A stretch of 64,000 bases of DNA. Source: Hanleya hanleyi. Lineage: Eukaryota; Mollusca; Polyplacophora; Lepidopleurida; Hanleyidae. The stretch spans positions 109,166-173,165 of the forward strand of contig JAVTVY010039170.1 in NCBI GenBank assembly GCA_036873755.1, read 5' to 3'. Made by a program: the position numbers and the translations under genes. The notes beneath the pieces were generated by a model. The model saw only the letters and a program-made list of their open reading frames with translations, had not been told where the DNA came from and did not search any database. Shown here piece after piece: positions 35,100 through 47,389 of this stretch. Numbering within the stretch: position 1 is the first letter of the stretch; each line of letters begins with the position of its first letter.

Positions 35100-35500
35100 A
35101 ATTTTGATTAAATTGTTTTTTTAATCACCATGGGTATAAATACTGTGAATAGGGATCGCGGGCTATACAGAAATAGCTGTTATAACAGGAGGCACCAGAG
35201 GTGCTACAACCCCTCAGCTCCTTAACAGTCAAGACCTGGAGTTTTATGGGTGTAGGAGTTTGGATGCACAGCACAGGGTTATGGCATGCAAAATGGAAAC
35301 CCAAGCCACAACTCATGGCATGGTATCTGCATACCAAATTTGACAAGAATTTGAAATGAATCCGATGAGAGGTTCTCAAGTTATTGCCCGGAAATGCATA
35401 TAGGATTTTACCACCAGGTGGGGCCACCTGTGAAGAATCCGATGAGCAGTTCTCAAGTTATTGCCCGGAAATGAATTTCAGATGGACAGATCAGCATCCA
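35100..35500. repeat. Dispersed molluscan-type repeat block
   Basis: CTCAAGTTATTGCCCGGAAATG appears twice (about 35376, 35453) with GATGGACAGATCAGCATCCA at the end, like the boundary region of common molluscan repeats. No ORF. Confidence 0.5.
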
Positions 35501-36959
35501 GTATACCCCCTACTACAGTACGTGAAAGAAATGAGCTCAATAAAAATCGACCCGATCTTGTCCCGATCTTTTCACCGTGTTAACATCATGTTGTCCCGAT
35601 TTTGACCCGGTCTTGTCCCGGTTGAAAAATCGGGACAACATCGTGACAGCATCATGACGTCCCGATCATGTCCCGATCTTGTCACCGTGTTGGTCCGATG
35701 TTGTCCCGATTATTTGTCCCGATTTTCTCACCCGCTGATTCTCTTACCATTCCTACAAAGTAACTTGGAAACCCCGGCACTAATATGTTGTACAATTGAG
35801 GTTATTTTTCTGATCCTTAAATCTGATATGCTGGGGCCAAACAACATCCCGTACGGTACGGCCTGTGGCACCGGGTATAGCATACGCCTGTGAGTGTGAG
35901 TAACGTTCACACCCGCGTGTCTCCAGCACGTCAAAACGAACATAAATCTGCATGGTACATGTTTGGATATAGTGATCAAACCTATCGACACAATTCGGTT
36001 ATATTTCATTCAAACTCCGTCATCCTTTTGCGTTCATTCCGGTTCGTTCTCATAAATCATTAAATGTAAACCACTAAACGTGTGTAATAAATTATTTTGT
36101 CGTATCATCGGTCACATTCACGGAGAACAGTTGAAAATGGCAACTTGTCACGGATTTCCAACTCCAAGAAAACAACGAAGATCGATCTTCATCATCCCCA
36201 GATTCACAGAGATATATGTTTCTTCTTTCTATTACAATCAACTTTATATTAGATCTAAAAACATAATTTTATATGCTCTAAATTGGGGTAGGGAATGAAA
36301 TCTTTCGCGACGTCTGCACGAAAGAGTGCTCTCGCCAAGGTCCGCGCGAGAAGGTCACAGCAGGTCTTCAATTTCACATTCCGGTTTTCTCGTGCAAAAA
36401 GTGAATGCTTTATGCAAGAATTTCGTCCATTCATGCTAGATCTGTATTCTATTTGCGTTTCACAATATGATCTGTTATGAACTGTTTATAAGATTGGGCG
36501 ATATGAGAAAAGAAAAAGTTATTCAAAATTGTTTAATAATATTTTTTATCAGAATATTTTCTTATATATTCTTCTGTGCTATCGGTAAAATTATCTTGCA
36601 TTCTTCTCGTTTGTTATCACATTAGTCCAGACAAATTTTTAGTATTATGTAAATATTTAGGAAGAATGGTCTAATAAGTTGTTTCTCCGTGATATACCCT
36701 TCCGTACATAAGCGACAGGTTTCCGCAACACAATTATATTGAGGACGGAAAACATCTTTGGAATGTACCTTGTACGCCTCGATGAGAACGAATCTTTTTT
36801 TATACCATCCAGGATAATATTAATTAAGTATTTTATCAACTATTTTTATACGCCCGCCCAAAAGGCGGACGTATTATGTGATGGCGGGTTCCGTCCGTCT
36901 GTCCGTCTGTCTGTCCGTCCCCCGTGTCCGGTCTATATCTGGAATAGTTTTCTATTTAC

Positions 36960-37830
36960 AGTTCCAATTTTTGGTGAGTGGATACCCTACGGGGAGACGA
37001 TGTGTCGCGTACCAAAATGAAGGTCGAGGTCACAGGTCAAAGGTCACGGGCCTAAAAAACAGGAAATCACAGAAGTGTTCGTGTCCGGTCTATATCTGTG
37101 AACGTTTTCTATCCACAGTTGCAATTTTTTGTGAGTGGATACGCCAGGTGGAGACGATGTGTCACGTACCAAAATTGAGGTCGAGGTTAGAGGTCAAAGG
37201 TCACTGTTGCCAAAAATCAGGAAATCATTGATCGTTGACAGTTTTCTATCTACAGTTCTAATTTTTGGTGAGTGGATGCCCTAGGGGAGGGACGATGTGT
37301 TGCATATTAAATGTAGGTCAAGGTCAGAGGTCAAAGGTCAGTGTGATCGAAAAATCAGGAAATCATTAAAAAATTTTAATTTTTTGTGAGTGGATTTAAT
37401 AGGCGGAAATGAAGTGATGCATACCAAAAATTAGGTCAAGGTCAAAGGTCACTGACCCCAAAATTAGGAATTTTTTAGAAATAACGTTTTTTGTGTCCGT
37501 AGATACATTAGAGGGACACAATGTGTCACATACCAAAATGTAGGTCAAGGTCAAAAGTCAAGGTCACTGTGACCCCAAAATCGTGAAATTGGTTAAAAAT
37601 CATGATTTTTTTGTGTCCATTGAGAAATTGAGGGGAGATGGTTTGTCATGTACCAAAATTTAGGCCAAGGTCAAGGTCACTGTGACCCAAAAATCAGGAA
37701 ATTATTAAAACTCATGATTTTTTTGTGTGCATTGATAGATTGAGAGAAGACGATGTGTTGTGTACCAAAATTGAGGTCAAGGTCAAAGATCAAGGTCACT
37801 GTGACCCCAAAATCAAGAAATCATTATCAT
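36960..37830. repeat. Tandem array, ~110-155 bp unit x 7, with AGGTCA direct repeats
   Basis: Each unit has GTGAGTGGATAC-like and GACGATGTGTCGCGTACCAA-like parts followed by two to four AGGTCA half-sites, for example AGGTCAAAGGTCA or AGGTCAAGGTCA. Such spacing equals nuclear-receptor DR1/DR0-like sites. Whether they are bound is unknown. Confidence 0.85.
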
Positions 37831-37976
37831 TAAAAGTCACATTTTCTTATGCCTGTTGAAGACGAGGTCGTGTAATGCGATGTTGCGTTCTGTCCATTCA
37901 TCCATTAACATTTGTTACCCCTCAGCCCATAGGGTGGGGTCTTGTCATTGCCATGTACGTACGTCCGTCCGTCCGT

Positions 37977-38300
37977 CAACATGTTCTTGTCCGCTGAATA
38001 TCTGCAGATCTATGAAGTCGGGCCCGACCAAACTTTGGTGAGAGCTTCCTGAATGTTGGCTGATTAAATGATTAGATTTTCAGGTGGCTATGATGATTTC
38101 ATGATTTTTTATTATTTTTTTTTATGCTATCTATGCCCATCAACATGATCTTGTCCGCTGAATATCTGTAGATCTATCAAGTCGGGCCTGACGAAACTTT
38201 GGTGAGAGCTTCCTGAATGTTGACTGATGAAATGATTAGATTTTCAGATGGTTATAATTATTTCATGATTTTTTATTTTTTTTATTTTTTTATTATTTAT
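37977..38300. repeat. Twofold ~163 bp repeat
   Basis: TTGTCCGCTGAATATCTG through TGATTAGATTTTCAG and a T-rich end, two copies with about 10 percent difference. Confidence 0.8.
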
Positions 38301-41300
38301 TGATGGCTTAGCTTTTGCACTATTATCTGTGCCCATCGGGAACCCTTGGTTGTATGTTTCATTGTGAATTTTGAAGGTTCCCTGATAAAAGAAAGATTCT
38401 CATTGAATGAAGGACAACATTTTTCTTTAATTTTGCTATTAAATCATACTATTCTACATCATATGTTTTATCCTAAAACTTTTGCATGAACCATATTTGT
38501 GTCCACACATTTAACTGGTACAACATTTTTATCAATTTTTTTCATCAAACATGTTACTGTACCTTGGAAATTATTTAAAACGAGTGATTAGGAGAGCCCA
38601 TTTTTAGCCTGACTCTGGTCAATTTTGAATCAGTTTGTATACCTGAATTTTATGCAAATGATAAGGGTGGGCCTATGTCAATCAGTGTGTTTACTTGTAA
38701 TCACACTTGTGCAATGCATAAATTGCCACTGATAAAGCTACATTTTCTTGCATGCTGTAATCCCAGCACACCACTCGCATGAAACTATTCTCTTTTATAT
38801 GATGTCCAGGGATTTGTTTTAGGTTCCGATCCCAAACAGGCAAATAGCCTGTGATCACTCACAAAAGAGAGGTTTATTAACATGAAATTCAATACCCAGC
38901 TATGCAATCGGATCGATATTGAGGATCCCAGAGGCTTTTTCTAGTATTTCCTTCAGAAACAACACTTTCGTTTTTTGTTTCATTTGAGTTTTGGGCGCCC
39001 ATATGTTTTCTGAACTAAGTTGGCTCTAGATGCAGACCTGATCCTACTTGACTAAAAAAAAACAGGCTGAGGGGTCCACGCACCTGCAATTCATGTTGTC
39101 CATGTGATAGCTCTAGTTTTAAGGTATGGATTGGTACCTTACTCGCATGGCAAACTGGAGCCATACATATGACATCAATTTGTCAAAGGTCTAGGTTGCA
39201 GTCCCTCAAAACTGAATCAAGCTTAGCTGACTAAATGTGTTGGAATATTTGAAGTTCTTTCCCCTGCATTTATATGGTACTGCCCTGTGAAGTTGTCTCC
39301 CATGTTTGAAACGCTTCATTTAGTTAAACTGTTGTGAAATAAAAACCATACATTTACTAATTTAACAGGGAGAGGAATCCTTTATGAACTTCACACCTGT
39401 TTATTAACTCAAGAACAAAGGTTCACTTCATCACTTCTTCCTTCCTTCATGAAAAATTCTCTCGTCTGAAAGGAATCCATTTGCAGGAAAACTATTATTT
39501 TCTTGTGTTTGACTATTGTCGATATCAGTGTGGGATATGTGAGCCCTCAGCTCTTGCTTCAAGGTCAACTAGTTACCAAGAGTTAAGCTCATTTTAGTTT
39601 ATCATTCAATATAAGATGTGATATATGTTACATTCTCATAAGCAAAAAATTGTAGACCTTTCTCTGGATTGCTAGATCAATTGGAATCAAGGCTATTAAA
39701 CAACCTTGAAATCTGAACCAATGTAATTTCAGATATACGGGCGTATATTGAAGCCCCTTGGGCTCTTGTTCCTTTTGTTAGACCCACCCGATTACATTTC
39801 GATTTTTGATTGATTGAAATTGTAGTCCCCTTCCCATTCAGATTTCGCGGCCCATCAACTCAATGTTCTATTTAAATTTCACGGTACATTTCTTCGTTCA
39901 TTTAATATCTTTTGCAGCGGTAGATATTAAAATAAATAATTAAATAATAAATAACTATGAGAGAGCAGAGGGAGATATAAATGGAAGTACTAAAGATTTC
40001 ATTTCAAGATATGTGGTATTTTATATTTTCTCATGTCTCGCAAAACGGGATTCATTTTTTGGTTAATTTGAGCTCTAGGCTTAATTTAAAGTGTTACTAT
40101 TATTATATTGGTAATATACTCTAACTTCGTAATGGGGATTAGATCAGCATGTACCCCATGTGAAATGTTGTTCTTTTATTCCGTTGTTAAGTATTGCAGG
40201 GGGGGGGCTCTTAATTCTGAGTACAACAAAAATTTATACATTCGTCTCACAAACAAACAAAAGACGCCGACTATAACAGAATCTTGGGACAACAAGCCAT
40301 GTCGTGTTCTAGTATTTTGAAAATCAATTCATCTGTAATCACACTATGGAAGTGAACAGTAGGTGATCACACTTTGAAAGCACCGCACGGGTAGGACTAC
40401 GGTACGTGGTGCGGCTGTTTTCAGGGGCATAGCTCTGCAGGGTCAAAGTTCGCACATTTGGACCACGTGGGGCTTTTCGTCGCGGGAGTAGAAAAAAAAG
40501 ACATTTCTTTAACTTTCTATACAAATTACAATCAGTACATTTTGTAAACATTTAACTATACGGGTTTGTGAGCCATTCTGTCAGTCATCCAACTTTATTT
40601 ACAGGCAAACATGTACGGCGGTCAAATTTTAATAACCGAACCGAAACGAACGAAACGAGTGTAAACATAAACGCAATTGGCTCTGTATTCACATGTCACG
40701 TAGGCGATTGTAATTTGGAGATCGCATTGCTCGCGGTCTTTTATGAAATTAAAAAATGCTATATCGACTCAACTTCTCCATTTTGTTCAGAGGAATGGGG
40801 ACAAATATTGGACTGGGTCGTCATCGTGTTAACAACATGACGTCCCGATGTCGTCCCGATGCCGTCCCGATGTTGTCCCGATGTCATCCTGATGTCGTCC
40901 TTGTAACAAGACCGGGACAAAACCGGGACAAGATCAGGACAAGAATCGGGTTATCATCACGTTAACATCGTGACAGAATCGGGTTGTCATGATGTTAACA
41001 TCATGTCATCCCAGTATTGAGTTCATTTCTTTCACGTACTGTATGTATAGGGGTGTAAAAAGTGACAAGGTATCCACATGTAAATTTGTGATCTTATTGC
41101 CCTGGCCTGAAACTAAATGTCGGATGGGGCTTTTGTCCATTGGGTCATTTGTCCATGGTTTGTCTGTTCACTGAGGCTTTTTCGCAAATCCCAAAAAGAA
41201 TGCTGTACTCTGATCATATTGTTCATCATTTCATAGCATAGCTTTCATTTATCGAGGGGCAAGGACACATTTTGTTGTAGTTGTAATACAATTTATTGTT

Positions 41301-43033
41301 GTAATAACAGTTACTTTCATCATCAAATTGGATAGATTCATTTCATGCACACATAATACATCTTAAAGTTGTTCCATACATTTATTCAGAAGATATACCA
41401 AGTAAACCATTGGCTTTATTCAGTGTATCATTCAGAAATAAAACCTCTGCATGTGTACTATAAGCATAGATCTGTAAGATGCTGTGCTGATCGTGGCACA
41501 AATGGATACCAAACTATTATTTAGAAGTGTTTCCAAGGCATGGAAATTTCACAAATTACAACTGAAGCATAATTAAAGCCAAATGAGTAATTGGTAAATG
41601 GTAATTCACTAGCAGAAAAGGTTGTGGAGATCTAAACTGTAGATTTAAGGTTACTGTTGCCGGTCAAGGCTTCAAAATGTCAAAAAAAAATGTTTTCGTC
41701 TTATATTAAAGTGCACACTCAAATCTATAAGTATGAAGAAGAAAAATCATTAAAATTTGTGTTTTCATAGCGAAAATTTGACTTTTAAAACTCAAAAATC
41801 ATTCACTGTGCATTAGCAAAGGCTTAATTAGGGCAGCTCCATGCAGCAAATTCACAGCAGGGGATTAATTACTCGCCCTCGACCCGAAGCTTGTGTATTG
41901 GGGTTTCGCCGGTGGCAAACCGTTGAACTGATCGGCTCAAATAGCACAACATCCGCCGAATGACAATATATATAGAACTGAGAATATTTATCTCTCAAGC
42001 GTGCGAATTTTGATACAATGTATTTGATCAAATGTATAAATGAAGTTTCAACACGCATTTTACAACACATGTACCACCCTGATGGACAATGTATATAATC
42101 TACTTTTCCCGTTGAATAATTAAAAAAAAAACCCAATATCGGTATCGGGTACATGATACAAATATGAATACGTTGAACAAATGGCTAGAGTATAAATACT
42201 ACATATCCGTTAGCAAAATTTTCACAATTGACAAATTCAATTTTACCGACAACTAAAGAACTATGGGATGCAAGAAGTACAAGCTAAGTACCGGACGATT
42301 ATTTTCAAGGGAACTTTTTTTGTATTTGACCGAGAGGAATAGAGATCAATCATGGTTTTCCGACACGGTTCCTGGCATTTCTAAAGAGACAGTTGACAGT
42401 AAACTGGGAGAAGAGATAAGTCAAGCCGCATTAAAGGGAACTATTCCACCTGTACAGGGCCAGAATATATCATTAAAAATGAAATACATACATCGGTAAA
42501 AGAGTATGTTGCACTCACCCGAGACTATTTATGGCAAATGCTAGGATCTGTCTTTCAGCCATTGCCTGTGAACTAGAGATATTACCGGTACGCAGTGTCT
42601 TTTCCTTTCGAGCTTTCCGCTTTATTACTCAATATACATAATGCTGTAATAGCCCCACTTATAAAGCCACCTTTACTCAAGTGTTGGACATCTACTCAAG
42701 CGGTCACAGCGGTGTCTCGGCGGGGATCCTATTCAGGTGTGAAAAGAGGATTAGCAAGGCCATAATTGACCAAACACAATGGTGTTTGGTTTTTACAGTT
42801 TTTCTCCATTTAGTTTTTCACCACTATGTCCATTTTCTCTTTCTAATTTCTCTCTTATTATTGGACATAGAAACATGAAATTGGGCACAATATTCCACAT
42901 ATGCAGACCTTCAAAACAGTGCCACAATTGCTTTTTAAATTCGGATCTGTACTTAAGTTATTTATGATTTAGTCGAGAGGAGTCATGTTTTTTATTTTTT
43001 TTCAATTCTTCAACTTTGCACGCTGATAAAATA

Positions 43034-44396
43034 CAGTGATGTAAGTCTTCCGGTTTTTGCCGGAAATCCGTTTTTTTGTTGAAACTTGGAAAAAATTCCG
43101 TTTTTATAGAAATTTAGATTCTCGTCCGGTTTTACCAGGAAAGTGATACTTGATGTCGACTAAATCGATATTTGAGCGTTCAAAAACGCATTTTTTACCT
43201 GATCTTGATAAAGTATCTATTGTTACCATTTTGATCCTCAAAATTGGATCCCGATCGTCTCTAGCGAAGAACCGACGTAGTCGCCGTTTTTATAATGATT
43301 TGTCCGCCTAGAGTTGTCTCCCCTGTAGTACTGGCGCTCAAATCCAACCTCCCCACAGCGCATGCTCCATTTCGCAGGCTCCAATAACATCCCTGCCTCC
43401 AATAGCGGAAGTTGACCTTTACTACGTTGCTATGACGTATAGGGGAAACCAACCAACGCACGGTTCAGTTTGAATCCGACCAAACGACTCCTTTAGTGTT
43501 GCACATATTTCATATGCTCTGTCCAGATAAACAGGGAAAATTATCTCCAGATAAATCTTTTTAACGCTAGGTCAACGGAGGTATTATGCAGACTTGAAAA
43601 GTAATCAAAATTTTCGTTAAACATCTATTTTACTATATATGATGTCACTTCCGGCGATGTGCGCGAAGGCCCCGAATCCGGTCCAAAAATCTGACTGGTG
43701 GCTGGGGTGTTATTAGATCCCCAGCGAGGTGGTTGGCTCAAATCGCTAGCAGCCGAAACTATTATGGGATATTGCGTGGCAATCTGAAGTGAAAATTGCG
43801 CCTTTTTTGCCGGAGTGAAAATCGAAGTGCAAATCATGAGCGTGTTACATCGCAGTGCCGACATAGACGTCAATGAGGTGGATAAGAGTATCAAAAATAA
43901 GTTTCTTTGGTCATGGCTGGAGGACAAAGACTGTCACAGGGATCACCTTTCAGACTACATAAGGAAACTCAATTTGCCAGGTTTGGCTGAATGTACCATT
44001 TGTAATGATAGAGTACGTTACGGCAGCTCAGGAAAAAAATCTTTACAAGCTCACGCAAAATCGGCAAAGCATCTGTCAAGATGCAAAAATAAACTGTCAA
44101 ACCAGACACTGCCTGTTTTAATAAATTTACAGAAATTAATTTTCAAAATAAGTTTGCTTATTTCAGAATCAGAATGAGGGTGTATTATGAAACAGGTTTT
44201 GCTTGAAAAACACCACAAAAAACGTAGTGGCTTGCCAATCATATTTTCTTATTTTATTTGCCAGAAATTGGCTCGAATGCATCTCCAGCCATCTAGGACC
44301 CCAGAGCTTCCAAGGCCTAGGCGGCCCCTGGACCCCGGCCTAAAGTGCTAGGATAGTATTTTCAGGTTTTTTGACAAAAGTCCACTTACATCACTG
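43034..44396. mobile_element. hAT-like non-autonomous element with BED-type ORF
   Basis: Ends CAGTGATGTAAGT and, inverted, CAGTGATGTAAGT, flanked by AAAATA on both sides (43028-43033, 44397-44402). The CAGTG start fits hAT elements. It is 1363 bp with one ORF of 120 codons and no RNase-H-like transposase domain. Confidence 0.7.
43815..44177 (+). CDS. BED-type zinc-finger fragment in hAT-like element
   Basis: 120 codons. Residues about 60-93 hold a C-x2-C ... H-x5-H finger: CTICNDRVRYGSSG, then LQAHAKSAKH. This is the N-terminal DNA-binding finger typical of hAT transposases and proteins derived from them. The catalytic domain and hAT dimerisation domain are absent, so it is either a truncated transposase or a finger-only protein. 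The upstream ATG at 43836 (MSVLHRSAD) is an equally good start. The ORF is intact, while the rest of the element is noncoding. Confidence 0.55.
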   Translation: MKIEVQIMSVLHRSADIDVNEVDKSIKNKFLWSWLEDKDCHRDHLSDYIRKLNLPGLAECTICNDRVRYGSSGKKSLQAHAKSAKHLSRCKNKLSNQTLPVLINLQKLIFKISLLISESE

Positions 44397-45059
44397 AAAA
44401 TAACACCTAGGGCATGACTAAAAAAACTGACACCGTTTTTTATTCAAATAGTATATTTTATAGTAAAAAAAATCAAGTTTGTCTGATGAAAATTTAGCGC
44501 ATTTTTTCGAAGACCATAATATCCGAAACGATGTCATATATCATGATATAAATCACTTGGGACAACAACAAAACAGAAATTGATCCAAAAAAATAATTTC
44601 CCTGAATAAAGAGCTTTCAGAAAATGTATAGTTTGTTTGCATGAACAAGATTCATTGTAGGTTAATTAAGCAAAATTTTGATGCATGCGCAAAAGTAACT
44701 GGGGACGGCAACAGGAACCTTAAACTTGAACTACACTTTGCAGTAGATTCCTCTATGTGGTTATCACCCTTGTCCATTACTCTGCAGGCAGAAAAGAAAT
44801 TGGTGCATGTAATATGTGGATTGATGTAGATCAGGAAAAATGCTTGCAACATTCCATGAATATTTTGGAAGTAGAATGGAAAGAAAACATTTCTGAATAC
44901 AGGGAAATTATTATGTAAATGATTTGATCACCACTAGATTTTAGAAACTTACCACAAGAAGGCCCATAATAGATAATGATGTTGGAATTAAACCATGATA
45001 CTGATGGACAGAAATGTGGACCAATGAAAAATACAAAAGGTACATCTACAGATTACATT

Positions 45060-45200
45060 ATATATTGGTCAGAAGTTTCCCCAGCCTTCCTTCAGTAGTT
45101 CCCAAGATATGGAGTCCTGGGGAAAAGAGGACGGACAGATGTCGGACGGACGGGGTGACAACAATACCCCTGAGCCCACTCGGGCTGAGGGGTGAAAAGT
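45060..45200. repeat. Fragment of molluscan GTCCGTC repeat
   Basis: CGGACGGACGGGGTGACAAC and CCACTCGGGCTGAGGGGTG, the inverted form of the phrase at 37917-37975 (CCCCTCAGCCCATAGGGTGG). Confidence 0.6.
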
Positions 45201-45413
45201 GAAGCAAACAATGTAGTCTCAAAATTTTATTTAAAGGCATCAATCCAAGGAGTGAAAGTCAATGAGCCAAAAATGTACCAAAATATCTCCAGTCTTACAT
45301 GTATGTCTCTGAAATTTAGGATATCCCCAGGGCCATGTTGCATTTTGCCATCCTGATACCATACAAATGTATGCATTGTGATTTATCATTATAATACATT
45401 TCCTCTTTTATAG

Positions 45414-45503
45414 AAAAGGGGTTGAGCTGGTATTCCTGGGTACACGGGCCGGGCTAACCCGCTACATGAGGACAACTGCTAACACATCTAACCTGTATGA
45501 TCC
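45414..45503 (+). CDS. CACNA2D3: alpha2delta exon 20
   Basis: Acceptor cctcttttatag, donor gtaagt. One base completes Glu, then KGVELVFLGTRAGLTRYMRT, TANTSNLYD and two bases. KGVEVAFLGTRTGLSR is the alpha2delta-3 counterpart, making this the strongest subtype marker in the window. Confidence 0.96.
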
Positions 45504-46222
45504 GTAAGTGTTGTCCTGCTGTCTCTTTGTTTCTAAGGTGCAGACATTCATTATTTGAAAAAAAAAAAAAAACACGAAATCATATGATTTATTAATACAT
45601 GTAATTAAACTGTAATTACACAAATCACAACACATTCCACTATTTCAATGTGGGCTAAGCACAATATTTAGCATGTTTGTACATGTTTGCTGCCTGTCAA
45701 TATGATTGAGTATCTCACTCTTTCGTTGCTAGATATGCAGAGACATTTTCTCTCTCTGACCCATTATAAATTTGTAATTGGTTGGGTCTTCAACCCATGG
45801 ACTAATTTCAATTTTCATACTTTTTTCATGATGTAAAATTTCCTGTTTATGTCCCATGTCATGTGAAGAAATATTTACCATTGGTCTCCCACAGACCCAT
45901 TCTACGTGATTTGTTCATGTTTTATTCCAAAACCAGCAACATTTCTTATAAAATAAGTAATCTTGTGAGATAATGTGTTGTCTCTGCTTTCTGTTGGAAA
46001 TCACGAAGAAGGCGAAGAAAATGTCAGATTTTAGCAACGTTGCCATTCCCATAGTGTCATATATCGTTGTGTAGCTAATTCTTCATTTGGCAGTGACATT
46101 AAGAGATGGCAGGTATAGAGCGAGCTACAACTATTATAATCCCATATACTTCTGCAAAGGAGAATGAAGGCTGGTAATAAATAAGTAAAACATATGGCAA
46201 GCCAAATTGCTTTGTATTGAAG

Positions 46223-46754
46223 AATTTCCGATATCGAAAATTGAATTCCCGATATCGGAATTGAAATTTTCGATATCGAAATTAAAATTTCCGATATCGG
46301 AAATTCATGTCCTTCAATTTCCGATATCAGAAATTGAATTCTCGATATCGGAAATTAGAATTTTCGATAATTTCCGATATCAGAAATTGTCACTGAATTT
46401 CCAATATCTGAAATTTTGGGTTACTTTGTTGAGGCACGATCCAAACGATTACTCCCCAGAACGGAAGCGTGCATGCGAGTGAAAAATGTACCAATCTCCG
46501 CTGCCGCCATGGCAGAAAATATCAGAGCTGTGGGTACCAATGTACCAGTAGCCATGTTATTTGCCGGAATCTTGGGGCATTACACAATGTTCAAAGAGAG
46601 GCTAAGGGAACAGTTTTCGTAAAGATTCCAGAGCTTTCATTTCTGATATCGGAAATTCAGTGACAATTTCCTATATCGGAAATTGAATTCACAATATGGG
46701 AAATTCTATTCCCGTTATCGGAAATTCTATTCCCGTTAATCGGAAATTGTCACT
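46223..46754. repeat. Palindrome-iterated element: AATTTCCGATATCGGAAATT
   Basis: Two arms (46223-46415 and 46633-46754) of repeated, mostly self-complementary GATATC words, best form AATTTCCGATATCGGAAATT. They flank a 217-base centre, and the arms are also inverted relative to each other (AATTTCC...GTCACTGAATTTCC against GGAAATTCAGTGACAATTTC). The centre has a 68-codon ORF (46416-46622) I do not recognise. Confidence 0.8.
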
Positions 46755-47096
46755 AAATAATTCGGAATAAAAAGTATTTTGGCTTGCAATAAAAACAGCA
46801 TCATTGATTGAACAACAGTGAGTGACCTTTTCAGAGGCCCGGCATGATTGGAGGAGTAGGGTTTGTTTGCGCGTGGTCGCCATGGTCACTTGTTGGCGCA
46901 AGGCAGTCGAGGAAGAATGGCAGATAAAGATTTTAATACGGAGATCAACAGGTCCCAGGAAAATGTTCATAATAAACTCTGATGCACGGATTTGATGTAT
47001 TAGACATCAACGTTAGATACTCTGATTATATATGATCAAGTTATGTGAAATATTCAGGAATTTGGAAGCAGATTTTACTATATTTCGAACGTTTGT

Positions 47097-47300
47097 CTAT
47101 GACTCAGACCGGAGTTAATGGGTCACAATGTAGCGTATTGATGAGGCTATGACTCAGACTGGAGTTGGTGGGTCACAATTTAGCATAATGATGAGGTTAT
47201 GACTCAGGCTGGAGTTGGTGGGTCACAATTTAGCATATTGATGAGGTTATGACTCAGACTGGAGTTGGTGGGTCACAACATAGCATGTTGATCTCATTCC
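47097..47300. repeat. Tandem repeat, 50 bp unit x 4
   Basis: GACTCAGACTGGAGTTGGTG followed by GGTCACAATTTAGCATATTG and ATGAGGTTAT. Confidence 0.92.
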
Positions 47301-47389
47301 TGGCTACTAAACACACTCAGTCCACAGGCGCTTGTTGGTCAGTTATTGTCCTATGCCATGAATTGGTGGGATGACTTGGAAGTGCCAGC

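Larger units (their letters stand above)
36846..39750. mobile_element. Nested repeat element with ATACGCCCG / CGGGCGTAT ends
   Basis: Begins TATACGCCCGCCCAAAAGGC and ends ATACGGGCGTATATTGAAGC, with ATACGCCCG inverted at the two ends. It has GTCCGTCTGTCCGTC near the start, then the AGGTCA array (36960-37830), then two ~163 bp units at 37977-38270. It looks like a molluscan repeat inserted into the 5.5 kb element. Confidence 0.5.
35503..41056. mobile_element. 5.5 kb TIR element with CCCGAT subterminal arrays
   Basis: The left end TACAGTACGTGAAAGAAATG (35513 on) recurs inverted at about 41014-41046. Inside each end lies about 190 bp rich in GTCCCGAT / ATCGGGAC words (35545-35735, 40830-40990), first in one orientation and then the other. 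The centre is filled by other repeats (36846-39750). No transposase ORF, so non-autonomous or gutted. Confidence 0.65.
31467..45413 (+). other. Largest intron in the window, about 13.9 kb
   Basis: Built from successive insertions: a 3.4 kb TIR element, a repeat block at 35100-35500, a 5.5 kb TIR element with nested arrays, a hAT-like element, and a repeat fragment at 45060-45200. Between them, 41060-43030 and 44400-45060 contain no gene I can support. A 78-codon ORF at 42263-42499 is unrecognised. Confidence 0.75.

Noticed and set aside
42263..42499. 78-codon ORF as a small gene
   Set aside because: No recognisable domain, no splice or polyadenylation context; could be chance.
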